Shown: positions 1 to 11,239 of the stretch, one piece after another | Layout of the letters: each line of letters opens with the position of its first letter | Numbering within the stretch: position 1 is the stretch's first letter | NCBI GenBank assembly: GCA_024364735.1 | Contig: JAGFNQ010000947.1 | Span: forward strand, 475,427 to 539,426 | Reading direction: 5' to 3' | Length of the DNA: 64,000 bases | DNA from: Boesenbergia rotunda | Lineage: Eukaryota > Streptophyta > Magnoliopsida > Zingiberales > Zingiberaceae | Program-made: the position numbers and the translations under genes | The notes under the pieces: model-generated | Database searches by the model: none | What the model was told of the DNA's origin: nothing | The model's input: only the letters and a program-made list of their open reading frames with translations

Positions 1-1193
1 CTTTTATCCCCAAAAAAACAAAAAACATTGTACCGCACCTTTGTTATCTTTTATAAGAGATTATTTTGACTATTCTAATCGTGGCCAAACTCACCTTTTA
101 ATAACTATCCACACAAACCTTTTTATTTTAATTTCAATTGTTGAATTAAGGTACTCTGTTTTTCCGTTAAATGACGGCCGGCCACTTCCTTTTAACTTGT
201 TGTAATTTTCTTTGTCTTGTCGCCGTAGATATATATATGTCACCTCGCGGTTTGCCTGTCGATTATGCTTATCCTTAATTTCCACCGTTTTGACTTGCTT
301 GGCCGCCTGTGGACGCCGGGAGACACCAACCCCACCCCATTCTTCCTTCTCCTCGTGGCCATGGTAGCTTTCGTCGAAACATCATGCAGTGCGAATATTG
401 ACTTTGTTGCTTCGAATGGCGCAGCCAACTCTTGTAGCTTCCTGTGGCGCACCATGTTGCTTTGACTAAACAACCGATGAAATCAACCTTTGTTTGTTTT
501 TTTCCGACACAAACAGACAAAATATCATGGCTGACGATTAAACCCACTTTAAAATAATAAAAGAAATATTTTCGAAATCGAATATAGATAAATTATCCGA
601 ATTACAATCTACCTAGGATTAATTATTTTGATTAAAAATAATAACGTCAGTGACGTTTTGTAGAAGGTAGAATAAAAATAAAGATGAGGGTGATCGTTCA
701 AAATTACACAATCCACTCGATTTTATCAAAATTGAATAAATTATTTTTTTAAAAAAATATTGAATTGTTAAATTTTCTAATAAAAATCAAACAAACCTGA
801 ACTAATAAAATTCAATTGAAAATTAAATTAATTGATTTTTTAAAAAATAATTTATTTACTGAAGATTCAATGGGAGCACAGACTACTGTGCTATTTGGCA
901 CTGTCGTGTCACGTGTTGAAGATTGATTGAGAAGAGATAGTTAGGTCTAGTCACTCATTGGATACAGTCGTGTCCTGTTATATCGATTTATTTTGTATGA
1001 TCAAATTAAATTTTAGAATCAAAATTAAATTGAATTTTTTAAAAAAATTTATATTTTTTTAAACAATAAAATTTTAAAATAATCTAACTGAAGTTTTAAA
1101 TTTGATTTAATTGATAGTTAGATTGCCCAGAATAATTGAGGATTTTAAAATTTTTCTAATATTTTATAGGTTATAATATGGGAAAATTTTCTT
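1..1193. other. AT-rich intergenic DNA, no gene recognised
   Basis: Mostly AT-rich sequence. A less AT-rich island lies at about 240-480, with short open frames on both strands, but none has a recognisable domain. I see no RNA gene or clear repeat here. Confidence 0.5.
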
Positions 1194-1534
1194 AAACTCC
1201 CCAAGCTCAAACTCAACTTTGTATGCGGTCCCCATTCAAAGTTTTCTTTGCATGCAGTCCCTGATGGGATTGACAAGATAGTTCTGTGAGTATAATTTGA
1301 AGAAAATTGAGTATAAAAGTTAGAAATTTGAGTATATAAGGTTGCATCCACCACATCAAGAAATTGTGTACTCAATTTTCACTCTTTTATACTCACTTTT
1401 CACTCTTTTATACTCATTTTTCACTGATGTATACTCAATTTTTACTTTTTTAACCTCAATCCATCAGGGAGTAAATGCAAAGGATTTATCAAATGGGGAG
1501 TGGAAGTAAAGATCAAATAGGGATTGAGGAGTTT
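1194..1534. mobile_element. Small inverted-repeat (MITE-like) element
   Basis: The left end AAACTCCCCAA and the right end TTGAGGAGTTT are inverted repeats. Inner segments are also complementary: TGCATGCAGTCCCTGATGGG near 1250 pairs with the CATCAGGGAGTAAATGCA segment near 1465. The middle has short direct repeats built on TTTTATACTCA. About 340 bp long, no coding capacity. The flanking duplication is not clear, so the superfamily is unassigned. Confidence 0.5.
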
Positions 1535-2995
1535 TCTATAATTTACCGTTATAATATTCATATTGATTATGGTATATTTTTGGAATAAGCGGAAAATGAC
1601 ACTTTTTTACAAAATTGTCAAAAAAATTAAAAATATTTTAGATAAATATATTTTTAAGAAAATACTAATTTGGATGTAATGATTGTGAGTGAGTATCTAA
1701 ATATTTTATTATTCTTATTTTAATGCGGATTACAAATTTTGTAAGATATTAAAAACACACTTCATTTATAAACGTTGTGAAGGAAAAAGAAACTAATTGT
1801 GTCAAATTTGTAAGAGATTTTATTACCAAAATCAAGTTTGTCATTTATATAATCCTTAATGCTTAATAATTTTTATAATATAATATTAAAAATAAAATAT
1901 ACCAAGACTGATGACGTTTAAATATGAAAAAAAATCAAACTCTTTTTTTTAAAAAAATTATATTTCTCTCTTTTAAAGATATATTCAATTGAGAGAAAAA
2001 GATTCAAAATATATCTATATAAGGACATGACTGAATTAATTTTTAAAAGCATATACTTTAGTCTTGTTGTAATAGATATGGATGGAATCTTGAAAAAAAT
2101 TATGTATAATACCTTTCAATTGGTCAATTATAATTTTCTGATTTAATTCTTTATAAATGATTACGAGACATTCAGAGTAACATATGAATTATTTATTTAT
2201 TATAATATATATATTCAGTTAGTTCATTTTTTAATTATATGAATATAAAAAATAGCTCTTAATCTTCAATTACATTCATCCATTCTCATATGCATGAATA
2301 TGAAAATTGTCTCTTGACCAATATAAATTAAATAATTATTCATAGTTAAATTATTTAATCATAATAAAATTAAAAAATAAAAACCATTTAATAGAAAATT
2401 AAATTATAATAATGCAAATCATTAAATAAAATAAAATTGATTATTTAATAAAAATAAAAATTATTCTCATACGTGGACTCTTAAAAGAAATAAAAATTTG
2501 TAACAATCTTTCTTAATAATCTCAAATTATACTAAATTTAAGTAATGGCTCATTCGTCTTTAGCGCCCTGCTAACTCATCTTAAAATTAATACGAAAGAG
2601 ATAAATCACAGAGATAACTAATCCAGATATTATAGTTAGTGCGTGGAAAAACAAGCATACTAACTTTATTAAATTTTAACCTCTAAACCTTAAGATAATA
2701 ATACTTACGTACTAACTATCATTTCATCCATGAAAACACGTAATCATTCTTCTCGTTTCAATATAAAGTTCCCTCTTACGAGAGAAATTTCCTCTATCAT
2801 TTAAATCCATTCCATTAAAAAAAAGAACTAAACTATTCTTGGTTAGAAAATGATGAGCTCTCATATAGTTGCTAGGAAGAGAAGATAAGTTGTATAATAA
2901 CTTGTATTATAAAAACAATAATTTATCTTATAACTTTACCTTACATGATTATTTATACGATTTAATAGAAATTATTAGACCACGCTTCATCAATT
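1535..2995. other. AT-rich intergenic DNA
   Basis: Very AT-rich, no coding frame of note. A short stretch at about 2275-2335 (GAATATGAAAATTGTCTCTTGACCAATATAA) resembles the LTR-like sequence near 11470-11580, so it may be a relic of the same copia LTR. Nothing else is supported. Confidence 0.4.
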
Positions 2996-3010
2996 AAATA
3001 TATAAGCTTC

Positions 3011-3255
3011 CGGGGCTATGATGCAGCGGTAAGGTAATTAGTTGTTAACCCAGGCATCCGTGGTTCGATTCCTAGCTACGATGCAGTTTACAAGAATTTT
3101 TCCTCCAAATGGGTCGTGAACCTTGGGACGCTGGGCTTCTAGACTGCCCACCGCGAGCGCTTCCCGATTTACCCTGGTGACCGGTGGAAAACTTCCGTGG
3201 GGCCGGGCCAGTCATCCCAGGTTCAATTTGTCTGCTGCCTGGTTCATAAAAAAAA
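3011..3255 (+). mobile_element. tRNA-derived SINE, copy 1
   Basis: About 245 bp with a tRNA-like head. A box A-like stretch lies at 3017-3029 and a good box B, GGTTCGATTCC, at 3062-3072; these are the internal RNA polymerase III promoter elements of tRNA-derived SINEs. The body (AAATGGGTCGTGAACC to CTGGTTCAT) recurs in copies 2, 3 and 4 of this window. It ends in an A-run. Flanks ATATAAGCTTC (3000-3010) and ATATGAGCTTC (3256-3266) look like a target-site duplication. SINEs code for nothing and are mobilised by LINE enzymes in trans. Confidence 0.75.
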
Positions 3256-3281
3256 ATATGAGCTTCAACTATTAGACCATG

Positions 3282-6200
3282 CCCCGAGGCTATGGTGTAA
3301 GACGACTAATCACTATTTCAGACATCCGCATGCAGTTCGATCCTTAACTACAGCGTATTTACAGGAATTTTTTGTCACGCCCCGAGACCAATGGAGCCGC
3401 TGATCCAATATAAAATCGGACAGCATCTCCCCTGTCCGGCGGACAATTTACACATACACACAAACCCACGCAGTTTATAAATTGGCTTCAGGCCTCAAAA
3501 CAGATATATAACATATGCAAATGAACATATCGAAATGCTAAACTCTGTAATACTCACCTGAGCTGCCCCCTGGGCATACGCATAGCAAAACCACAAACAC
3601 AAAGTCCAACAAAGGACTCAAAAATACAATACCGTACGAATAAATCCAATACAAGTCCTCGTAAGCAAAACGAATACAAAACATATACTATGCTATCAAA
3701 AGAAAACCAAAACCAGCGGAAGCTCCCATCCAAAATGGAGTCGTGGGAACCGGGACTGGCAACTGGACTCCTCCGGCAAGCTATCAACCTGAAAACAAAA
3801 ATATTACGACGGGTGGTGAGTCCAAGTGGACTCGCGGGTATATAGAGAGATATACATGGCAGAAAAGTAGCTAAAGCAGCTATAAAGAAACAACAGGATA
3901 CAGTCTCCATAATAATATCAGAACTATGCATAACTGAAATAATAAAGGACTGTACATACCAGAAATCAGTCTATCATGATCATAATGGGACTCGTACCAT
4001 ACGAGCAAGTGCAGGGTCAACAAACCATGCCAAAAGTACATCCTGTATGTGCATGTCAAACAAGTGCAGCAAGTAAATGCAGCAAACACACACAATGCAC
4101 AAATGCATCATATGCACATGATGCAATGTCATGGTCACCCCTAACTCAGTCAAGCCACCGAGACAGGCGATACTGTGTCGGCCGAGTGGGTAGAGCGGTA
4201 ACACTGTCCGCACTCTGCATCATTGCTCCTGAGTGACCGAGAGGACAGGATGCTGGTGGAGCTATCGCTTCGCCCCATGTATATATGGGGGAGATATCTC
4301 TCTCATCTTCTCTGGTCTATGGGTAGAGAAGGGATCCCTGCTTGCTACCATGCTACGAAACCACTACCCCTGAGCGGACGAGCGGAGCAATACAGAGCAA
4401 ATGCACACACCCAGCGGTATCCACTAACCCATGAGTGGCCGCGTGTGCATATTATGTGCCGGAAAGACGATTAGGCTCAACCACAAGGGAGTCGCTGATC
4501 GCCGACATGCAATAGTGCAGGTATGGTGCATGACTAACACATGCAACCCCTACCAGGTCATCGACACATAACTCAACCTATCATGCACAGGTCATATGTA
4601 TGCATCATAACCCAATCAATCCTATATATCCAGATACACGTGCAATGAATAAAATCAACCAATGCAGATATCAGGTGACATACCACAATAACCCAATCAG
4701 TCCATATCTAGACACACGTGCAAGTATGACCAGAATCAACCAATGCAACCATACAATGGTATGCTAATCTATATCCACATACTCATGCTCATACCAATGC
4801 TATACAGAGATAGATAACAAATAAACGAGACTGTATAGAAGTAAATGTAGATCATATCCAAGGTCAAGCATAAGTATCAAGCAGGATAACAAAACGGTAG
4901 CAGATAAAGGTCAATATCAGCCTACTACATAAATAACTAGTCATGCATAAAGATAAAGTGGATCTACAGATACAAGCAAGAAGTACCCGCCTCCAAGGTG
5001 TAGAAGTCCGTATCAAGCCGGAAGAACCACCCGCCAATAATAAGCAGTAATAAATCCAAGTCAAGTCCCTGTATCAAGGGCATATTTAATTAGCTAGTTA
5101 TAGAAAGATAATTAGCTAATTACTCCCTAAACCATGCTCGGGTTAACCTAATCATTTCCTGTTTCAGTTAATCTTATCCAATTAACTGATCGATTCATAA
5201 TTAGCCCACGTAATTAAGATTTAAGTTTCTTTCGAATTCAACCTCACGTAGTTAAGATTAGGTTCTTAATCACTTCACATAATTATGATTTAGGATTATA
5301 TTCTACTTTAGGTTTAATCCTAAACCGTAATCCAAACAAGTTTCAAATGGATTAATCTAGTATAGAACATCCCAACATCTTCTTACCTCAATTTCACAGG
5401 CTTTCACAGCAACCAAAGTTGAGGAAACAATAGATCCCAAGTCCACCGCAGCCAAATCAAGAAGGCAAATGGCTACACACTTCAAATCCCTACCAAACAC
5501 CCTCAAATTCTAAGCTGCAACACAATTCATCCATTCAATCAACATACTACCTCTTCTACTCCAGTAACAGAATAGATTAATCAAAACGCAAAATTGATTT
5601 CATCCCTACCTCAGGCGCCAGGTCGCATCTCGCCGGAACTTTCTGCCGAATCCAGTAAGAACAGGATCTGAGGCCCCGCCTAGCCCTAGATCCAAGATCT
5701 CAAACTACTGCAAATTCCCAACTCACCGGAACCTCAAGAACAGGCTGCGATCAAAGGGGAGAACTTGTTGTTAAGGTCATCAGGGATGGAATCGGTGGTG
5801 CCGCCCGTGGAAGAGAAACCACCGGGAAGAAGAGTCGCTAGCCTTAGGTCTCAGATCGCCGATCGGGTGTAAGGGTGTGTCGGCGATGAGGAAGAACCGG
5901 GTAGGGAAGAGAGGTGGATGCGCCGGGCTTTGCTTCAGCCGAATGGTGCGAGCTAGGGCACGGGAAGGAGAAGAGCAGAGAAGGTGTGTGATCGGCTGCG
6001 GCGGAAGAGAGGAGAAAGGGATGGCGTCGGCTGTCGAGTTCGGCTACAGCTAGGGCACGTGAGCGAGAGAGATGAAGCAGCGATCGGCTGTGGAGGAAGC
6101 GAAGGCTGAAAATTGACTTAAGTAGTGGGACTTTTACACTTTGGTCCTTCATGTTTGGGCATTTTGCATTCTCGTCCTTAAGGTTTAGTTTTTAATCTTT

Positions 6201-6444
6201 TAAATCCCATAAACCTCGTCTAGAAGCCCGAAAACCCTAGGACCTTTTCCGAAAACTTTTCCGGAGCGAAATAAAAGTGTCGGATTTAACATTTTTCCTC
6301 CAAATGGAGAACTCTGGGATGCTGGGCTTCTAGACCATCCACCGCGAGCACTTTCTGATTTACCCTGGTGACCGGTAGAAAATTTTTGTGGGGTCGGATC
6401 GATTACCCCAGATTCATCTGTTACCTGGTCCAACATTTTTTTTC
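3282..6444 (+). mobile_element. tRNA-derived SINE, copy 2, split by solo LTR-A
   Basis: The head occupies 3282-3372, with a decayed box B AGTTCGATCC near 3334. The body resumes at 6297-6444 after LTR-A. Joined, the two parts align end to end with SINE copy 1 (CCTCCAAATGG then GCTGGGCTTCTAGAC). A perfect 16-bp target duplication CAACTATTAGACCATG flanks the whole unit at 3266-3281 and 6445-6460. The 3' end is a T-run, unlike the A-run of copy 1. Confidence 0.8.
3373..6291 (-). mobile_element. Solo LTR-A, long-LTR family
   Basis: A 2,919-bp LTR in reverse orientation: TGTCACGCCCCGAGACC at its left end, CGGATTTAACA at its right end, thus TG...CA. The 5-bp target duplication TTTTT sits at 3368-3372 and 6292-6296, and the insertion splits SINE copy 2. 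The same family recurs as LTR-B (opposite strand), LTR-C and LTR-D. No internal retrotransposon sequence adjoins it, so it is a solo LTR left by LTR-LTR recombination. LTRs this long are typical of Tekay/Del chromoviruses, but without pol I cannot assign the lineage. The short frames inside are not genes. Confidence 0.85.
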
Positions 6445-6485
6445 CAACTATTAGACCATGCTTCATCAATTACATATATGAGCTT

Positions 6486-6737
6486 CTCCGGCAACGATGT
6501 AGAGTTTAGACCTTCCAAATAGTTAATCAAGAATCTAAAAATAAAATCACAATTGTGGTACACGATAAGAATTTTTCTTTAATGGGACAACCCTAAGAAC
6601 GCTAGCCACTAGGAGGGACCTCAACAAGCGTTTCCTGATTTATCTTAATGGTTGGTAGGAAACTTCTATAGGATCGAACCGATTGCCTTCAAGATTAGTT
6701 AGTTCGAATAGCTAGACATCTAGATTATAAAAAAAAT
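6486..6737 (+). mobile_element. tRNA-derived SINE, copy 3, strongly diverged
   Basis: Diverged relative of copies 1 and 2: recognisable order of AAGAATTTTTCTTTAATGGG, CGCTAGCCACTAG, CGTTTCCTGATTTATC and GGTTGGTAGGAAACTTC, with an A-run at the end. Flanks AATTACATATATGAGCTT (6468-6485) and AATTAAATATATGAACTT (6738-6755) form an 18-bp imperfect target duplication. The head has lost a clear box B. Confidence 0.65.
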
Positions 6738-6755
6738 AATTAAATATATGAACTT

Positions 6756-7440
6756 ATTCTATGTAGATACATGAATTACAAGATTCATATTTCACTTGAT
6801 TCATGTATTGGAAATATGAATGGAAAAGAGATAGAGAGTAAAGAGACTCCATTGTGAATGAGACTTTAGTCCCACATTAAGAGTTTCAAGCATATTGATT
6901 AATTTATATTGATTCGTAAGCATCATAGTTATGAATAAATATATAGTAAGAGATACTCTTTCACGTGTGGGCGTGCCAAGAGGAGGTGCAAATTTGGGAC
7001 CTCGAATGGATAAACCCAGTTGACTTGTCTACGAACATGACCTGTGTGCGTTGAATGATAGACTGGTCATGCAAATTGCATTTACCAATTTGACTTATCT
7101 ACGAGTATGACCTGTGTATGTCGAATGTCAGACAGGTCATGTAAACTTTGCCCAAGCAAATGACAAAATTTTGTCTAATTAATAAAGAATCTATAACCTC
7201 TTTGAGATGGACAATAATTGACTTTAATTCGGTTTATTGAATACTGCAAGGGTATAATCTCCTACATAAGGGGGTTGTGATCAAGAATAATAATAGAGAG
7301 AGCTACAAGCAAAGATTTTGTCCACCTTCGTTCCCCCAAATTTTCTCTCTTTTGTGCATTTCTGCTTGGTGATTTGCCCATGATACCAATAGGGTATTTT
7401 CTTAGTTTGTCAACAACAATCAGTGCTTGATTATGTACAT
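6756..7440 (+). mobile_element. Probable LTR-like remnant with 70-bp duplication
   Basis: Contains GTCCCACATTAAGAG, a motif type frequent in plant copia LTR U3 regions. A 70-bp tandem duplication follows: TGACTTGTCTACGAACATGA at 7021 and TGACTTATCTACGAGTATGA at 7091. After that comes a leader-like stretch (TACATAAGGGGGTTGTGATC, then a pyrimidine-rich tract near 7320). No paired LTR or target duplication was found, so the call rests on composition and is weak. Confidence 0.35.
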
Positions 7441-7754
7441 GTTTTTACCCATTTTATCCTGGAAAATAGGCATCCAATGTGTCCCTGATCGGTCACGCAC
7501 GGCACGCACGACGTTGCGCTGGGAGCGTCGATCAGACTCCAGTGGCGGCCTTCGGCCACCGCCCCCGAACAAAACTATAACCCAGGGGTGAGCGATGAAC
7601 CCTAGTGGGTACGGTGAACCCGTCGGGGAACGGTGAACCCGTCAAGGTACGCTCCCGAGCCTTCCGTGACCGATCAGGCGTGGCTTGATCGGTCATCGTG
7701 ACTGATCAGGCGTTGTCGCGCACGCGGTCCGCAGGGCGCAGTCCGCACTTGATC

Positions 7755-7759
<5 letters not shown>
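7441..7759. other. GC-richer unassigned stretch
   Basis: Repeated short motifs such as GATCGGTCA/TGATCAGGCG and GGTGAACCCGTC occur here. It may be internal sequence of the LTR-like remnant to its left. No open frame with a recognisable domain. Confidence 0.3.

Positions 7760-7827
<68 letters not shown>
7760..7827. repeat. (TA)n microsatellite
   Basis: About 34 uninterrupted TA dinucleotides. Such tracts are prone to length errors in assembly and to length polymorphism. Confidence 0.95.
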
Positions 7828-7830
<3 letters not shown>

Positions 7831-8208
7831 AAATGTACCAAATTTAATATTAAATTGATACTGAATTTAAAAAAAATTAGTTCCAAAATTAATATTTTAT
7901 TTTTATTTTAATATAGGATTCACCTTCCTAATTTAGTTATAGTATTCAAGCTAAAACAAATTAAAAACCAAAAAACCCTTAGGGTGCGTTTGGTTCAAGT
8001 TATCATATATAACCTCAGTTATGTCATTACCAAGTAATCACATAACCAAGGTTATGGGGAATTAAACATAACCTGAAGTTGTTTGGTTCAATTTAGGTAA
8101 TCAAACAAAATCTTGTTTGTTTGGAGATAATAGTCTATAACCTAATATAATATTTTACCGTATTACCCTTTAGAATTTATTTAGATAATTTTATTTGTTT
8201 AGACTTAA

Positions 8209-8632
8209 GGGCGTCGACGTCGATCGTCGGTGTCCGCGTAGGCAGTCGGTGTCCAACACCGGCGGCCGACTGTCGGCGCCGACCGCCGACGATCGGCTGT
8301 GGTTGCCGGTCGCCGGCGATCGTCGCCGGTCGCCGGCGATCGTCGCCGGTCGCCGCCGATCGTTGCCGGCCGCGCCGATCGTCGTCGGCGCCGCGATCGT
8401 CGTCGGCCGCCGCGATCGTCGTCGGCCGCTGTCGATCATCGCCGGTGGTGGTGCTCATCGACGATGGTGGTCACCGGCTGTGGTCGTCGGTCGCTGACAG
8501 TGGTCGCCGGCTGTGGTCATCGGCCTCCGGTGGTGGTCGCGGGCCGCAGACGGTGTGGAGGGCGTCGGCTGCCGGCGTAGTCGCTGGCCGCCGAAACAGT
8601 CGTCGGCCGCCGGCGGCGGTCGTTGGCCGTCG
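8209..8632. repeat. GC-rich low-complexity core of MITE-1
   Basis: Irregular repeats of CGGCGATCGTCGCCGGTCG and related CG-rich words. Long frames appear on both strands because the composition excludes stop codons; they are not genes. A similar GC-rich core occupies MITE-2 (9815-10022) and MITE-3 (about 47350-47490). Confidence 0.75.
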
Positions 8633-9284
8633 TTTCATGGATCTCCCGGTTCGAGAAATAAGAGGATCAAACCATTTCTTCTGACTCTTTTTCAAATTCG
8701 ATAAATGTTGGTTGATCGTATATTTCATTATAGTTATATGATTCAGAGTATCATTTCCTATTTGATCCCTTTGAATTCCATATTCGAAGTTGTGATCGGA
8801 TGTATTCATTAAAAAGAATCGATTAGATACATTTCTTATGTACCCATAGATTTGAATCAGATTTCGGATCAATCTATATTGATTGACTGCCTCCATTATG
8901 TTGTTGCTAGCAAATACCGCTGTTTTTCGTTTTGGATCTTCCAAATCATTCCCGCAGTAGATCCGGGCCGATTTTTTTCTGATCCTTCGATAAAAAGATT
9001 CATTCTCTTCATAAAAAAGAGGAGGTAGAACCAATAAAGATTTCTTTTTCGATTCATCTCTGGAGTTGAATACCTGATTCAAGAATTTTTTTTGATCCAA
9101 CCCGTAGGAATCAATAGAAAAGGCAAATCTCCTATGATACACCAGATCCGGCTCGGTTATTGATAGAGTGAATAGATCTGCCATTTCTTGAAATCTCTCT
9201 TCTGATTCAAAATCGTGGTGTAACGTGTATCCCCTTTTGTTCCGGTCATGGAATAGATGAAATAAATCAAAAAATGGTCGTCGG
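8633..9284 (-). pseudogene. ycf2: Nuclear plastid DNA: ycf2 fragment inside MITE-1
   Basis: The minus strand encodes an internal part of plastid Ycf2, the large AAA-like protein of the chloroplast import motor. Recognisable segments in order are MADLFTLSITEPDLVYH, FAFSIDSYGLDQK, SRDESKKKSLLVLPP, FYEENESFYRRIRKK, FASNNIMEAVNQYRLIRN and IGNDTLNH. Upstream, the DRNKRGYTLHHDFESEE segment extends the match to about 9284. It covers only some 215 residues of a protein of more than 2,000. An in-frame loss near IQIYGYIRN and several substitutions show decay. The frame then runs artificially into the GC-rich block. It cannot be functional in the nucleus. Confidence 0.85.
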
Positions 9285-9573
9285 TCGCGAATAATGCTTT
9301 CGGAAGTTAATAAATTGTAATGGTTATTTTCGTCTTAAATGTAAATATTAGAGGATAATTTTGGAAAGATAAGTTTCATAATCCCAGAATCAAGAAAAAC
9401 CTTACTTTCCTAAGGTTTTCTGATTCCTGGTTGCATGCCCCTTTTGCTGACGTGTCAGGCATCGATCATTACTTGAGAATCGTTGATTATCTAAACCAAA
9501 CAAGATTTTTGTTGATAACCTTGGATGGATAATCAAGGTTATCAAGGATAACCCCTAACCAAACGCACCCTTA

Positions 9574-10292
9574 GTTAGGGGTTATCCTTGATAACCTTGT
9601 TTATCCATTCAAGATTATCAACAAAAATCTTGTTTAGTTTAGATAATCAGCGATTCCCAAGTAATGATCAATGTCCGACACGTCAGCAAAAGGGGCATGC
9701 AACCCGGAATCGGAAAACCTTAGGAAAGTAAGGGTTTTCTTGATTCTGGGGTTATTAAACTTATCTTACAAAAATTATCCTCCAATATTTACCTTAGCAA
9801 AAGAGGTATTATTCACGGGCGACCACTGGCAACGACGGTGGGCGACCACCGCCGGCGGATGGCGACCGCCGTCGCCGGCCGGAGCCGACGACCGCCGCTG
9901 CCGGCCGACGATCGTCGACCGGCAACGACGGCCGGCGACATCGACGGCGACCGACCATTATTCGTGGCCGACAACCGGCAACGACAACCGGCGACCACCG
10001 TCGGCGGCTGGCGACCGAGGGTACGAATATATATATAATATCATCTTACTTTTTCATTTTAAATTTATAAGCATATAATATTATTATACTTAATTTAACT
10101 AAAGGGTAATACGGTAAAATATTATATTATGTCATAGACTATTATCTCCAAAGAAACAAGATTTTATTTGATTACTTAAATTGAACTAAATAACTTCAGG
10201 TTATGTTTCATTCCCCATTACCTTGATTATATTATTACTTGGTAATCACATACCTAAGGTTATAGTGTTCAAGTTACAATTGAGTTACAATG
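9574..10292. mobile_element. PIF/Harbinger-like MITE-2, truncated, inverted relative of MITE-1
   Basis: Begins directly after the TTA next to MITE-1 with TTAGGGGTTATCC, matching MITE-1's right end but lacking the first 12 bp of the inverted repeat. The arms match MITE-1 in reverse order: ACGTCAGCAAAAGGGGCATG, then at the far end ATTACTTGGTAATCACATAC. The middle has a GC-rich block at 9815-10022 but no ycf2. It shows what MITE-1 looked like before the plastid insertion. Confidence 0.7.
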
Positions 10293-11239
10293 TTCAAGTT
10301 AAAAAAAATAAAAAAATAAAAAATCCCTAGGGGTCATCTTCTCAATTGCGTTATAGTATTCAATCATAATTTTTTTTAAAAAAAAGGAGACTTGAGGTGT
10401 CTCCCATTGTATAGTATTAAAATTATTACTTTTAAAATTTGGGATATATATAAAAGATATTTTTTCTACAAAACCTATTAACTATTGTATGTTGATATTA
10501 AAAGTATGATATATAGATGTGTAATTTACTTTTTTATATTTTTGTTGATGTTAGAGTAAAATATATAGATATTTAATGTATTTTTTAATTATATATTTTA
10601 ATATGATATTAATTTTAATACATTTTTTAATGTGAAAAAAGAAAATTTATTATATAAAAGATATTTGATTATTTAATGGATAGAGGTATAAAAAAAGAAT
10701 ATTTGATTGTACGAAGGATATAGAATTGAATTTGAATCTGAATTATTATCATCCTTAATATAGAGACATAGGAAAAAATTATGTTATTGATTTATTATAA
10801 AAAAGAAAAATATTATGATCAAGTAAAACCTTAAGATATGACGTGGCATCGCAATTGTAATAATCCTCGATAGGTTCACAATATCTCCCAGGGTATAGTT
10901 TGATTTGGGACGGCAGCCGTCGATGTCCGGGCAATAATCCGGAATTGTCATGTCATTCTTTAAGATTTTTTTTGAGTTTTTTTCCTTGAACGTATCAAAG
11001 CTCTATAAAAACATTATGTTATTGATTTATTATCATAGCTGACCCATTTAATGGGATAAAGACTTGATTATTATTGTATTGATTTATTGTCATACTTAAT
11101 AATTATATTTATAAATTTAACTTGACATATATAAAAAGTGTAAATTTATAACGTATATCTTCATTAATATGAATATGCAAATTAAGTTTAACATTTACAT
11201 ATTCCTTTATGCCCAAGGTTTGAACTAAATGATTTTCAC
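10293..11239. other. AT-rich intergenic DNA
   Basis: AT-rich, with short homopolymer runs. No coding frame, RNA gene or repeat that I can support. Confidence 0.45.

Larger units (their letters stand above)
7982..9570. mobile_element. PIF/Harbinger-like MITE carrying plastid DNA (MITE-1)
   Basis: Perfect 14-bp terminal inverted repeats GGGTGCGTTTGGTT at both ends, flanked by the 3-bp duplication TTA (7979-7981 and 9571-9573). A 3-bp TTA/TAA duplication is the hallmark of PIF/Harbinger insertions. The AT-rich arms are about 225 and 285 bp. Between them lie a GC-rich low-complexity block (8209-8632) and a ycf2 fragment (8633-9284). There is no transposase, so it would be mobilised in trans. A truncated relative follows in inverted orientation and lacks the ycf2 part. 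Confidence 0.8.

Noticed and set aside
3011..3085. Functional tRNA gene
   Set aside because: Box A and B are present but no complete cloverleaf or acceptor pairing; the body and repeats show a SINE.
3373..6291. A spliced host gene in the long repeat
   Set aside because: TG...CA ends, 5-bp duplications and four copies show LTRs; no coding exons.
8195..8684. Long frames on both strands in the GC-rich block
   Set aside because: Stop-poor composition gives open frames on opposite strands; sequence is Arg/Gly/Ala/Pro noise.
8471..9184. Intact plastid gene or chloroplast contamination
   Set aside because: Only an internal ycf2 fragment with losses, embedded between MITE arms with TTA duplications.
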